DNA of 61,509 nucleotides from Neobacillus muris (GCF_943193175.1 NZ_CALPDF010000027.1:1-61509); one strand, 5' to 3'; shown: positions 25,581 through 34,365, counted from the first letter of the stretch. A program made the numbers and translations. Notes: a model not told the origin generated them from the letters alone.

Positions 25581-27874
25581 TGGCAATTACAGAGAAGGAA
25601 TTAACATCACCTGGTGTGGCGGAACAAATATCCACATTTGAATCGGGAAATGAAATGGCCGCCATGGCAGCCGCACAAATTAACTATCATATTATGGGAT
25701 ATTTTCCGATCACGCCATCTACTGAGGTAGCCCAATATTTGGATCAAATGAAGTCACGGGGTGAACATGACATTAAGCTGATCCCAGCTGATGGTGAACA
25801 TGGTTCTGCCGGTATCTGTTACGGTGCGGCAGCAACGGGTGCCCGTGTATTTAATGCTACAAGTGCCAACGGATTCTTATATATGATTGAACAGCTGCCA
25901 GTGCAAGCTGGAACTCGGTTCCCAATGGTAATGAACCTTGTTACGAGGGCTGTGAGCGGACCGCTTGATATTAGAGGGGACCATTCTGATCTGTATTATG
26001 GACTAAATACTGGCTGGGTGATTTTAACAGCAAAAACACCTCAAGCAGTTTATGATATGAATATTATGGCATTAAAAGTTGCCGAGCATTCAGAGGTGCG
26101 CCTTCCAGTAATTGTTGCCTATGATGGTTTCTGGACCTCTCACCAAAAAAGGAGAGTCCAATATTTTGCTGACCGGAAAGTGGTACAGCAATTCGTAGGG
26201 GAATGTCCAACAGAATACAATTTTATTAGAGATCCGCAAAAGCCAGTTACAATCGGTGCCCACATGAATGGGGAGGATCTTATTAATAATCACTTCCAGC
26301 AATCCGAAGCCATTTACCGTGCTGGAGAAGTATATAAAGAAGTTGCAGCTGAGTATGCTGCAATATCTGGCAGAAATTATTCAGTTCTGGATTTGTATAA
26401 GATGGAAGATGCAGAAGTTGCCTTATTCCTGTTAAACTCTGCGGCTGAATCAGCTAAGGATGTAGTGGATAAACTTCGCAGCCAAGGCATTAAGGCTGGC
26501 GTGATCAGCCCAAATATTATCCGGCCATTTCCTGTTAAGGAGATTCAGGATGCATTAAAAAATGTAAAAGCCTTATTAGTAGGGGAACGTGCTGATTCTT
26601 ACGGTGCACACGGTCCAAACCTTACTCATGAAATTAAATCCGCCCTTCAAGATGATAAAGAAAACAAGACGATTGTTCTAAGCCGTGTATTTGGCCTTGG
26701 CGGCAAGGATTTTTACCAAAGTGATGCTGAAGAGTTTTTCTCATTGGCTATTGATGCCATGGAAAAAGGCTATGCCGAAAAACCATTTGATTATTTTGGC
26801 CATGTGCCTGGCAATCCGGAGAAGGTTCTGAAGCCTGTCATTGCCCCTCAGCATGGTGATGTATATAAATCGGGCTTAATTGAAGTAAAAATGAACGAAG
26901 AAACGAATAAGCTGCAGGTGAAAATCCCTCCTTTGAGAATGCTTGCCTCGAAACCAAAACGGCTTGCTTCCGGGCATGGTGCTTGTCCTGGATGCGGAAT
27001 CTTTGCCGGTCTGGAATTGTTTTTTAAAGGAATCGAAGGAGATATCGTTACCCTTTTCCAAACGGGGTGCGCTTATGTGACAACGACAGCCTATCCATAC
27101 AGCTCTCATAAACAGACGATGATGCATAACTTGTTCCAAAATGGAGCAGCCACTTTATCCGGTACGGTTGAAGCGTTTATGGAATTAAAACGCCGAGGTG
27201 AAATTCAGGTAGCGGATGATGCGACCTTTATCATGATTACCGGAGACGGGGGAATGGATATCGGCATGGGTTCAGCCATTGGCACAGCTCTTCGGGGGCA
27301 CAAGCTGATTATGCTGGAATATGATAATGAGGGTTACATGAATACCGGTTCCCAATTATCCTACTCCACCCCGCTTGGCCATATGACAAGTACATCCGGA
27401 GTTGGGAAAGCACAGAAGGGGAAAACCTTCCATCATAAAGATACAGTACAAATAATGGCAGCCACGAATATTCCTTATGTATTTACCGGTTCTGAAGCGT
27501 TCCCTCAAGATCTGGTGAAAAAGGGAGCTAAGGCTCAATGGTATGCGCAGCATGTTGGTCCAGTTTACGGCAAACTTCTGATTACCTGTCCATTAAACTG
27601 GAAATCTGAAGACCGATATGGAACCAAAATTTTGGAGGCTGCTGTTAACTCCTGCTTCTTCCCATTATACGAGGTAGAACAAGGAGTAACTGCCATTACC
27701 TACAACCCTGAAGAAAAAAATAAACGAGTTCCAGTTACAGAGTGGTTTAAATATATGGGCAAGACAAAACACCTGTTAAAAGAAGAGAACAAGCCTTTAC
27801 TTGAAGAATTTGAAACAGAAGTAGAAAAAAGATGGCAGCGCCTAAAAGCGAAACATGACAACCCAAATCTATAA
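25580..27874 (+). CDS. 2-oxoacid:ferredoxin oxidoreductase, fused alpha-beta subunit (pyruvate synthase type)
   Basis: A 764-residue fusion. The alpha part (to about residue 440) has YFPITPSTEVAQYL, the active-site GEHGSAGICYGAAATGARVF and RGDHSDLY. The beta part (from about 455) has GHGACPGCG for a cluster and the thiamine-diphosphate motif GDGGMDIGMGSAIGTALRG ending in NEGYMNTG. It interconverts a 2-oxoacid plus CoA with acyl-CoA plus CO2, using ferredoxin. Pyruvate is the most likely substrate from layout, but 2-oxoglutarate or a branched oxoacid cannot be excluded. The enzyme class is oxygen-sensitive in many organisms, which is notable in a Bacillus. Confidence 0.9.
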   Translation: MAITEKELTSPGVAEQISTFESGNEMAAMAAAQINYHIMGYFPITPSTEVAQYLDQMKSRGEHDIKLIPADGEHGSAGICYGAAATGARVFNATSANGFLYMIEQLPVQAGTRFPMVMNLVTRAVSGPLDIRGDHSDLYYGLNTGWVILTAKTPQAVYDMNIMALKVAEHSEVRLPVIVAYDGFWTSHQKRRVQYFADRKVVQQFVGECPTEYNFIRDPQKPVTIGAHMNGEDLINNHFQQSEAIYRAGEVYKEVAAEYAAISGRNYSVLDLYKMEDAEVALFLLNSAAESAKDVVDKLRSQGIKAGVISPNIIRPFPVKEIQDALKNVKALLVGERADSYGAHGPNLTHEIKSALQDDKENKTIVLSRVFGLGGKDFYQSDAEEFFSLAIDAMEKGYAEKPFDYFGHVPGNPEKVLKPVIAPQHGDVYKSGLIEVKMNEETNKLQVKIPPLRMLASKPKRLASGHGACPGCGIFAGLELFFKGIEGDIVTLFQTGCAYVTTTAYPYSSHKQTMMHNLFQNGAATLSGTVEAFMELKRRGEIQVADDATFIMITGDGGMDIGMGSAIGTALRGHKLIMLEYDNEGYMNTGSQLSYSTPLGHMTSTSGVGKAQKGKTFHHKDTVQIMAATNIPYVFTGSEAFPQDLVKKGAKAQWYAQHVGPVYGKLLITCPLNWKSEDRYGTKILEAAVNSCFFPLYEVEQGVTAITYNPEEKNKRVPVTEWFKYMGKTKHLLKEENKPLLEEFETEVEKRWQRLKAKHDNPNL

Positions 27875-27895
27875 AGAAGGTACAGTTAGAATGAG

Positions 27896-27929
27896 AATGC
27901 AAAGCTGCTAGCAGCTTTGCATTTTTTTT
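27896..27929 (+). terminator. Strong terminator after the oxidoreductase operon
   Basis: AATGCAAAGCTGC (27896-27908) and GCAGCTTTGCATT (27911-27923) form a nearly loop-less long stem, followed by a T run. Confidence 0.9.
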
Positions 27930-28041
27930 AAGCACAGCTGGCAAAAATTAGTTTTAACATTTAAAGGAATTCATTCTTCCTATGTAGAAATTATAAATAT
28001 ATTTTAAAGCTCGATTTTGTAATAGGCGGGGTGGCATTTCA

Positions 28042-29163
28042 GTGGAAAAGCAAGTCAATCAGAAAGATGCTGAACCTCTTGATGATTGTGTTATCAGTGT
28101 TGAAGGTATAGATGTCAATCAAATATATAAACGGGTATTTGATGTTTCGATTGATGGGCTTGTATTATGGGATAATCAATCTCGGATTATGGATGTAAAT
28201 CATTCAGCAGAGACGATATTGTACTTGCCTAGAGAAAAGCTGATTGGGAAACAGTTATACGAACCATATTTAGGACAGGAAAATCAAATTCAACAATTGA
28301 AGAAACATATCGAAAATACAATTGAAAATGGACGCGATCTTTCTGTTATGGCACTTGAAACTAAATCAGGCAAAAATCGGCATGTGGAGTTTCATTCGCA
28401 GCATGATCTATCTGGAAACTTTAACATAACTGTGCTAAAGGATGTTACTGAAATGGCAGTGATGCAGGAGCAGTTAAGCAAATCGGATACTTTGAGTGTT
28501 ATTGGAGAACTTGCTGCTGGTATCGCTCATGAAATCAGAAATCCTATGACCGCATTAAAGGGGTTTATCCAGCTGCTTGAAGGAAGCATCAAGAAAGAGC
28601 ATGCCATGTATTATGAAGTCATTACCACCGAACTGCAGCGCATTGATACGATAATTAATGAGTTTTTGCTGTTGGCAAAACCTCAAGCCATTAAGTATCA
28701 ATTAAAAGACGTTAATCAAATCATGCGTGAAACCATTGATTTGTTAAATGCCCATGCTGTTCTGCATAATATTCAATTTATAACGGAATATGGTGAAGAG
28801 CTCCCACCCATTTATTGTGAACCCAATCAGTTAAAAAAGGTCTTTATTAACCTTATCAAAAATGCGATTGAGGTTATGCCGCATGGTGGAAAGATTGCTG
28901 TGATGACCAGTCAGGTTAGGGACCGCCAAGGCCGGATTCACATTTCCATTCAAGATGAAGGGAAAGGAATTCCAAAAGAACAACTGAAACGTTTGGGAGA
29001 ACCATTTTATACTACGAAGGAACGTGGTACAGGACTGGGTTTAATGGTCAGCTATAAAATTATTGAGGACCATAAAGGAACCATTTGGGCAGAAAGCAAT
29101 GAAGGAAAAGGGACTATTTTCCATATCACTCTGCCGCTTGATTTTCAAACAGGGACAAATTAA
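28042..29163 (+). CDS. PAS-domain sensor histidine kinase of the sporulation-kinase type
   Basis: A 373-residue soluble kinase without TM helices: one PAS domain (about 25-135), HisKA with the phosphorylated His in AHEIRNPMTALKGFIQLLEG (His163), then HATPase_c with NLIKNAIEVMP, DEGKGIP and GTGLGLMVSYKII. The H-box context is that of B. subtilis KinA-E, which feed the Spo0F/Spo0B phosphorelay. No response regulator is adjacent, again as in orphan sporulation kinases. It starts at a GTG after GGCGGGGTGG. Synteny memory (kinD and spo0E are close together near mhqR and clpE in B. subtilis) supports a role in sporulation entry, though KinD itself is longer and membrane-bound. Confidence 0.85.
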   Translation: MEKQVNQKDAEPLDDCVISVEGIDVNQIYKRVFDVSIDGLVLWDNQSRIMDVNHSAETILYLPREKLIGKQLYEPYLGQENQIQQLKKHIENTIENGRDLSVMALETKSGKNRHVEFHSQHDLSGNFNITVLKDVTEMAVMQEQLSKSDTLSVIGELAAGIAHEIRNPMTALKGFIQLLEGSIKKEHAMYYEVITTELQRIDTIINEFLLLAKPQAIKYQLKDVNQIMRETIDLLNAHAVLHNIQFITEYGEELPPIYCEPNQLKKVFINLIKNAIEVMPHGGKIAVMTSQVRDRQGRIHISIQDEGKGIPKEQLKRLGEPFYTTKERGTGLGLMVSYKIIEDHKGTIWAESNEGKGTIFHITLPLDFQTGTN

Positions 29164-29170
29164 AGAAGAG

Positions 29171-29200
29171 GATGACTCACGATTAGAGTCATTCTTTTTT
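29171..29200 (+). terminator. Terminator after the histidine kinase
   Basis: GATGACTC (29171-29178) pairs with GAGTCATTC (29186-29194), followed by six T. Confidence 0.8.
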
Positions 29201-29358
29201 ATTATCAACCTCTATCTCAATGGAACTAGTTATTTTTTCCTAAAGATATCGTGAAAAAATATCAACAAAATACGACTTTTCTACTGTATAATGGATATTT
29301 ATTCAATAGAAAGGAAGGGAAATGCTAGTTTTTGAATTATGGCATTATTTTGAGGCAG

Positions 29359-29432
29359 CATGTTTGTCGCAAAAACATGAAATACAATAAATATTTTGTC
29401 GAATAATAAGAGAATTAGATTGTTTTGTCTAC
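29359..29432 (+). promoter_or_regulatory. Cluster of Spo0A-box-like sites upstream of spo0E
   Basis: TTTGTCGAA at 29395-29403 is a perfect Spo0A box. TTTGTCGCA (29363-29371) differs at one position, TTTGTCTAC (29424-29432) at two or three. The first also lies in a palindrome with arms CATGTTT (29359-29365) and AAACATG (29373-29379). The gap of 373 bases between the kinase and spo0E contains these sites, a TATAAT at 29287-29292 and a short unproven open frame (29322-29390). Spo0A binding is inferred. Confidence 0.55.
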
Positions 29433-29536
29433 TTTTGCGATTGTATTTACATTTAGATAAATTCTTGTCATAATTCTTCAAGTAGTCTATTAAATTAATC
29501 CATTACAGTAATAGGGTAAAAGGTAGGAGGATAACA

Positions 29537-29797
29537 TTGTACAAGTATAGTAATGGCAGCAGTCATCAGAATAATGAAATTGACATGATTGAACAGATTA
29601 AAGCGAAAAGAGAGCTTATGATAAAGAGTGCCAATACATTAGGTTATACTAGTGAGGAAACCGTAAAATACAGCCAAGAGTTAGATGAGTTAATTAACAA
29701 GTATCACAAAATTATGGGACAAGCCCCAAGACCAAATGATGAAGTGAAGATTGCGTTCAAGCAAATGATAATGATCTGGCCAAAAGTTTTAGTGTGA
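29537..29797 (+). CDS. spo0E: Spo0E family aspartyl-phosphate phosphatase
   Basis: An 86-residue helical protein, the size of B. subtilis Spo0E (85). It has the two-helix core IEQIKAKRELMIKSANTLGY and the family signature SQELDELINKY (about residues 49-59), whose S-Q-E-L-D is the dephosphorylating motif. Spo0E removes phosphate from Spo0A and delays sporulation. TTG start after AGGAGG with an eight-base gap. It follows a sporulation-type kinase and sits behind Spo0A-box-like sites, so kinase and phosphatase acting on one pathway are neighbours. Confidence 0.88.
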   Translation: MYKYSNGSSHQNNEIDMIEQIKAKRELMIKSANTLGYTSEETVKYSQELDELINKYHKIMGQAPRPNDEVKIAFKQMIMIWPKVLV

Positions 29798-30249
29798 TGG
29801 ACAATCATGCAGGCCTTCGTTATAATAAAAGATAACAGCACATGAAAAAAAGTCCATAAAGTCTTCTTCATATAAATGGACGACTCATTTCCCCCATTGC
29901 AAGCAAGATTACCGTATTGAACTTGCAACAGAATTTAGAACGATTGATTTATAGACCCTTAAGATTATTCATGATATATATTCTTCCATTAATATATAGT
30001 TGTATAAAGGCGCATCTAGGTTCCACTTTTGTAAATTTGATTCCATTCTTACTAATCATTTCATTTCCTCTTAGAAATCACTAATCACATCCACATGATC
30101 TTTAAAAATACGTCATTAGAAAAGAAAACAAAATTGTTGGGGAATATGCTTCTATTACGATACATATATCGTTAATAAAAGCATTTTTTATAACCATGCA
30201 AGCAAACGCTTTCAGTATCTCAAATGAGATGGAGGAGGGAAATTCCAAA
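29798..30249. other. Intergenic region before fixABCX with two possible operators
   Basis: No gene seen in 452 bases. An inverted repeat with arms ACGAT (30157-30161) and ATCGT (30168-30172), extended by ATT/TAAT, lies at 30154-30176. At 30201-30214 AGCAAACGCTTTCA resembles a CcpA cre site (TGWAANCGNTNWCA) with two mismatches, 36 bases before the fixA start. Both positions suit transcription control, but neither is certain. AAGGCGCATC near 30007 recurs near 33810, perhaps a repeat remnant. Confidence 0.45.
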
Positions 30250-31074
30250 ATGCACATTGTTGTATGTGTCAAACAAGTACCCGACACAAAAATTATTAAA
30301 ATTAATCCAAAAACGAACACTCTTGACCGCCGCAGTGCTCCAGCCATTTTAAATCCTTATGATGCCCATGCTGTACAGGAAGCTGTAAAGATCAGGAAAA
30401 AAACAGGCGGGACGATTTCTGTATTGTCAATGGGACCGCCTCAGGCAACCGCCGTCATAAAAAAGAGCATAGAAATCGGTGCAGACAGGGGATACTTAAT
30501 TACCGACCGTGCCTTTGCGGGAGCCGATACACTGGCAACCAGCTATGCTCTATCTAAAGCATTAGAGAGGATTGGCAAGGAGATTCCCGTTGATATGGTT
30601 ATTTGCGGCAAGCATGCCATTGATGGAGACACAGGGCAGGTAGGGCCGGGAATAGCCAGAAGGCTCGATATACCGCCAATAACAAATGTGATCGAGGTAA
30701 CCGAAGTCAACCAGCAGGAAAATACAGTATTAATGAAACGGAAATTATCGAATGGTTATGAATTAATCCAAACAGAACTCCCTTGTCTTATGACAGTAGA
30801 AAAAGAGATTAATGATATTGAATATTCCCCATTGCCAAATATGATTAAAGCAGCACGGTATGAACCGATAATTTGGGCAGTGAGTGACCTTGAAAATGTT
30901 GACCGCACACAGCTTGGTCTGAAAGGGTCACCGACCATTGTTGGTAAAATGTTTACTCCTCCAAGACCGGAAGGCGGAAAACGAATTGAAGGAACCGCCG
31001 ATGAGCAAGTAAAGCAGCTAATGGATATTTTGCTGGAAAGTAAGGATTTGTTCACCTTACAAGCTTCTAATTAA
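30250..31074 (+). CDS. fixA: Electron transfer flavoprotein beta subunit, FixA type
   Basis: A 274-residue EtfB/FixA protein. It starts MHIVVCVKQVPDTKIIKINP, has the EtfB pattern LNPYDAHAVQEAVKIRKKTGG and DGDTGQVGPGIARRL, and ends in the C-terminal arm EGTADEQVKQLMDILLE. In FixABCX, FixAB oxidises NADH and splits the electron pair at a flavin. The ATG at 30250 follows GGAGGAGGG; an in-frame ATG at 30196 would start inside the cre-like region and lacks a ribosome site. First gene of fixABCX; a fixC and fixX partner distinguishes it from the ordinary beta-oxidation Etf. Confidence 0.92.
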   Translation: MHIVVCVKQVPDTKIIKINPKTNTLDRRSAPAILNPYDAHAVQEAVKIRKKTGGTISVLSMGPPQATAVIKKSIEIGADRGYLITDRAFAGADTLATSYALSKALERIGKEIPVDMVICGKHAIDGDTGQVGPGIARRLDIPPITNVIEVTEVNQQENTVLMKRKLSNGYELIQTELPCLMTVEKEINDIEYSPLPNMIKAARYEPIIWAVSDLENVDRTQLGLKGSPTIVGKMFTPPRPEGGKRIEGTADEQVKQLMDILLESKDLFTLQASN

Positions 31075-31107
31075 TGGGGAAAAATCTTTTTGTTGGGAGG
31101 GGTATAC

Positions 31108-32139
31108 ATGAATTTAGATGATTATCGCGGAGTATGGGTTTTTATTGAACAAAATAATCAAAAAATTGAAGGCGTTTCCCTGGAACTGCTTGGTGCCGGA
31201 AGGAGACTCGCTGATAAATTAATGGTTCCATTAGCCGGATTCTTATTAGGCAGCGGAGTTAAACCGTTAGCCAGCCAGGTGATTGCATATGGTGCGGATG
31301 AAGTTTATATGATTGACCATCCTGTATTAAAACAATATCGAACAGAATCCTACATGAAAGGTGTTATGCTGCTGGCGCAAAAATATATGCCGGAAATTAT
31401 TCTCTACGGGGCAACACCAAATGGAAAGGATTTGGCAAGTGCCGTAGCGACAGATTTGGTAACAGGGCTGACAGCTGACACAACAATGCTTGATGCCGAT
31501 TTGGACAGCCGGCTTCTTGAAGCAAGCCGTCCTGCGTTTGGCGGCAATATCATGGCAACGATTCTTTGTAAAAAACATCGCCCGCAGATGGCAACCGTCC
31601 GTCCTAAAGTGATGAAGGCTTTAGAACCGGATTCCAGCAGACTCGGTAAAATTATTGAGGAAAATATTACGCTTCAAGAAGAGGATATGCGTACAAAAGT
31701 GCTTCAAATTGTGAATGATGTAACAAAAAAAACCAACTTGGCAGATGCACATGTCATTGTTTGCGGCGGTAAGGGAATGGGGGATATCCAAAATTTCCAA
31801 CTCATTCATGAGTTTGCCGAAACGATCGGTGCCAGCGTCGGCGGGACAAGGGATGTGGTTGAAGCAGGATGGCTGCCGCACGAACAGCAGATTGGACAGA
31901 CTGGAGAAACGGTGACTCCTAAAATATATTTTGCCATCGGGATATCTGGAGCGATTCAGCACGTTGTCGGAATGAAAAATTCTGAGTTAATCATCGCTAT
32001 TAATAAAGATCCTAATGCGCCGATTTTTGATGTAGCAACATACGGAATTGTAGGAGATGCATTGGAAATTGTCCCAAAACTAATCGAGCAATTTGAGCGG
32101 CTTAAAAATGAAAAAGGCGGTGAAATTAGCTATGCCTGA
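31108..32139 (+). CDS. fixB: Electron transfer flavoprotein alpha subunit, FixB type
   Basis: A 343-residue EtfA/FixB. The C-terminal FAD domain is clear: VCGGKGMGDIQNF, VGGTRDVVEAGWLPHEQQIG, FAIGISGAIQHVVGM and AINKDPNAPIFDVA. The N-terminal half carries the split Rossmann-like domain shared with FixA (ILYGATPNGKDLASAVATDL). TGGGAGGGG precedes the ATG at 31108. Its end overlaps fixC by eight bases. It passes one electron towards FixC/quinone and the other towards low-potential acceptor. Confidence 0.92.
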   Translation: MNLDDYRGVWVFIEQNNQKIEGVSLELLGAGRRLADKLMVPLAGFLLGSGVKPLASQVIAYGADEVYMIDHPVLKQYRTESYMKGVMLLAQKYMPEIILYGATPNGKDLASAVATDLVTGLTADTTMLDADLDSRLLEASRPAFGGNIMATILCKKHRPQMATVRPKVMKALEPDSSRLGKIIEENITLQEEDMRTKVLQIVNDVTKKTNLADAHVIVCGGKGMGDIQNFQLIHEFAETIGASVGGTRDVVEAGWLPHEQQIGQTGETVTPKIYFAIGISGAIQHVVGMKNSELIIAINKDPNAPIFDVATYGIVGDALEIVPKLIEQFERLKNEKGGEISYA

Positions 32140-33427
32140 AAAGTTTGATGTCATTGTGGTTGGAGCAGGCCCGGCAGGTACGGCATGTGCCTTGACATGT
32201 GCACGGGGCGGCCTAAATGTGCTGCTGATCGAAAGAGGAGAGTATCCTGGATCTAAGAATGTTATGGGCGGTGTACTTTACCGAAAGCAAATGGAAGATC
32301 TGATTCCAGAGTTTTGGAAAGAAGCGCCGCTGGAACGGCCTGTTATTGAACAGCGGTTTTGGGTAATGGATAAGGAGTCTGTTGCATCGTTTGGTTATAA
32401 AGGCCTTGAATGGGGTGTAGAACCTTATAACAATTTCACCGTATTAAGAGCTAAATTTGATCAGTGGTTCGCAGGCAAAGCAGTAGAGGCTGGGGCGCTG
32501 CTTATTAATGAAACAGTAGTAACGGAGTGTATTGTGGAGAACGGTAAGGTGGTTGGCGTACGCACCGACCGTCCAGATGGAGAGGTTTATGCTGATGTGG
32601 TGGTACTGGCAGATGGGGTGAACTCCCTTTTGTCTAAGCAGCTTGGTTTTCATAAAGAATTTCGCCCTGATGAAGTGGCTTTAACTGTCATGGAAGTGAT
32701 CAATCTTCCGAAGGATAAGATAAACGAGCGGTTTAATTTGGAAGACAATCAAGGGTGCACAATTGAAATCTTTGGTGATTCAACCAAGGGCAATCTAGGG
32801 ACGGCATTCCTCTATACCAATAAAGACAGTTTAAATATCGGGGTGGGCACAACCCTATCAAGTATGATCAAAGCGAAATTAAAGCCTTATGACCTTTTGG
32901 ATCACTTGAAAAATCATCCAATGATAAAACCGCTGCTTGCTGGTGGGGAGTCGGCTGAGTATTTGGCCCACCTTATCCCTGAAGGAGGATACCATTCCGT
33001 TCCGAGGGTGGCCGGAAATGGTGTGGTTGTTGTGGGGGATGCAGCCCAGCTGGTCAATGCCATTCATCGTGAAGGCTCGAACATGGCTATGCATTCAGGC
33101 CTATTAGCTGCGGAATCGATAATGGAGGCTAAAAACCGGGGAGACTTTAGTGAATCTGCTTTAAATATTTATCGAGATAAATTGTACGATAGTTTTATTA
33201 TCAAGGATTTAGAAAAATATAAGGATGCCGCCCATACATTTGAAAGGTATCCACAGTATTTTAATGAATACCTGCCGCTCATGAATCAAGCAATGAGTAA
33301 ATTCTTTACAGTCGATGGCACGCCAAAACGAGAAAAGCAAAAACAAATTATCAAGAGTGTTACAGCGGAAAAAGGAACGCTGCGGGTCCTGCAAGATATC
33401 TATCGAGCTTGGAAGGCGGTGAAATAA
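32132..33427 (+). CDS. fixC: FixC flavoprotein, ETF:quinone oxidoreductase-like
   Basis: A 431-residue flavoprotein of the FixC/EtfQO family. It begins with the FAD dinucleotide motif VVGAGPAGTACALTCARGG, has LLIERGEYPGSKNVMGG, and the second FAD motif GVVVVGDAAQLVNAIHREG. It is expected to take the high-potential electron and reduce quinone at the membrane. The start at 32132 is chosen because AAGGCGGTG lies just before; upstream in-frame codons at 32093 and 32108 are less well placed. It overlaps fixX by one base, showing tight coupling. Confidence 0.93.
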   Translation: MPEKFDVIVVGAGPAGTACALTCARGGLNVLLIERGEYPGSKNVMGGVLYRKQMEDLIPEFWKEAPLERPVIEQRFWVMDKESVASFGYKGLEWGVEPYNNFTVLRAKFDQWFAGKAVEAGALLINETVVTECIVENGKVVGVRTDRPDGEVYADVVVLADGVNSLLSKQLGFHKEFRPDEVALTVMEVINLPKDKINERFNLEDNQGCTIEIFGDSTKGNLGTAFLYTNKDSLNIGVGTTLSSMIKAKLKPYDLLDHLKNHPMIKPLLAGGESAEYLAHLIPEGGYHSVPRVAGNGVVVVGDAAQLVNAIHREGSNMAMHSGLLAAESIMEAKNRGDFSESALNIYRDKLYDSFIIKDLEKYKDAAHTFERYPQYFNEYLPLMNQAMSKFFTVDGTPKREKQKQIIKSVTAEKGTLRVLQDIYRAWKAVK

Positions 33428-33711
33428 TGTCGACAAAAAATATCGAGGAAAAGCAATATCTCCTGAGATTTAAGTGTGATACCAAATCCCATTTAACGGT
33501 GCTTGACCATGATATCTGTATGACAAAATGCCCCGATAAGATATGCACCGTATTTTGCCCGGCTGAAGTTTATAAATGGGAAGGAACCAGAATGCAGGTT
33601 GGCTACGAAGGATGCCATGAGTGCGGAAGCTGCCGCATTGGCTGCCCGTATCAGAATATTAAATGGGAATATCCAAAAGGCGGGCATGGAATCGTGTTCC
33701 GCTTGGCTTAA
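33427..33711 (+). CDS. fixX: FixX ferredoxin-like protein
   Basis: A 94-residue iron-sulfur protein. The C-terminal motif CHECGSCRIGC with a following YQNIKWEYPKGGHG, and the upstream CPDKICTVFCP, are those of FixX, which bridges FixC and quinone through a 4Fe-4S cluster. The ATG overlaps the fixC stop (TAATG) with GGCGGTGAA as ribosome site. Last gene of the operon, closed by a hairpin. All four subunits look intact and full length. Confidence 0.93.
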   Translation: MSTKNIEEKQYLLRFKCDTKSHLTVLDHDICMTKCPDKICTVFCPAEVYKWEGTRMQVGYEGCHECGSCRIGCPYQNIKWEYPKGGHGIVFRLA

Positions 33712-33742
33712 ACCAGAAATCCCTTAAAAACTTTCTAAAACG

Positions 33743-33775
33743 TGCTGTTTGCTATTCATGCAAGCAGCATTTTTT
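33743..33775 (+). terminator. Terminator after fixABCX
   Basis: TGCTGTTTGC (33743-33752) pairs with GCAAGCAGCA (33760-33769) with one G-U, followed by T-rich sequence. Confidence 0.85.
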
Positions 33776-33891
33776 ATTTTTGAAAATTGTCCAGCTCTAG
33801 CACGAAGGCGCATCCACTTTTCTTCTATGTAACTAATTTCACAAGGAATTTCAAAAAGAGGTGAAGCAATAGGGTGAGGAGTTTTGAGGGA

Positions 33892-34236
33892 TTAAGAGAT
33901 TTTTTCTAACTCGGTAGAGACGGTAAGGTGATCATTTTTGCTTGATGATACAAGGGAAGAGGCAAGCTGAATGGCGTTGTCCATGCATTTTGAGGCGCTT
34001 GAAACAAAGAATGGATTCGTCCAGTCGAAATCTCCTTCATGGTCTGCCGGATAAATCGTTACTTTCCAATGAAAGTAAATTTTCGGTTCATAGAGCTGGA
34101 CCCCTTCTACAGCAATGAGCCAATGGGTGCAAGTCATGCCCATGAAAGCGTCTGATTCATTAAGTGCCAATCTGTCATTTTTTCCAATTGGAACTAGAGC
34201 AATTTGATAAAAGTCATGATAATTCGGGGTTTTCAA
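33892..34236 (-). CDS. Conserved-looking protein of unknown function
   Basis: A 114-residue soluble protein that I do not recognise. It is rich in aromatic residues (HWLIAVEGVQLYEPKIYFHW, DFDWTNPFF) with a Ser-rich C-terminus and no signal peptide. TTG start; AAAGGAGG lies nine bases upstream on the minus strand, which supports translation. Confidence 0.65.
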   Translation of the reverse strand: MKTPNYHDFYQIALVPIGKNDRLALNESDAFMGMTCTHWLIAVEGVQLYEPKIYFHWKVTIYPADHEGDFDWTNPFFVSSASKCMDNAIQLASSLVSSSKNDHLTVSTELEKIS

Positions 34237-34330
34237 TCAATGGAACCTCCTTTGATAAGTTGTATCTATATTATATGAAATTTTTCACCTTTTTTGAGTT
34301 ACAAATGTGTAAATTTTTCGAATACTTTAC

Positions 34331-34365
34331 ATAAAAATAAGGGCGGCTATAAGCAGCCCTTATTT
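34331..34365 (-). terminator. Terminator for the MFS transporter gene
   Basis: AAATAAGGGC (34335-34344) and GCCCTTATTT (34356-34365) form a long stem with an inner GC/GC pair; T-rich on the minus strand. Confidence 0.8.

Noticed and set aside
29798..30249. SigL (sigma-54) promoter or Fnr box upstream of fixA
   Set aside because: No GG-N10-GC element and no TGTGA-N6-TCACA palindrome could be found.
24567..33711. Nitrogen-fixation island
   Set aside because: No nifHDK, nifB or other nif gene is present; fixABCX alone does not show diazotrophy.
33790..33830. Copy of a long dispersed repeat after fixX (CCAGCTCTAGCACGAAGGCG)
   Set aside because: Too short and degraded to call; only a resemblance to a known Bacillus repeat core and a shared AAGGCGCATC near 30007.
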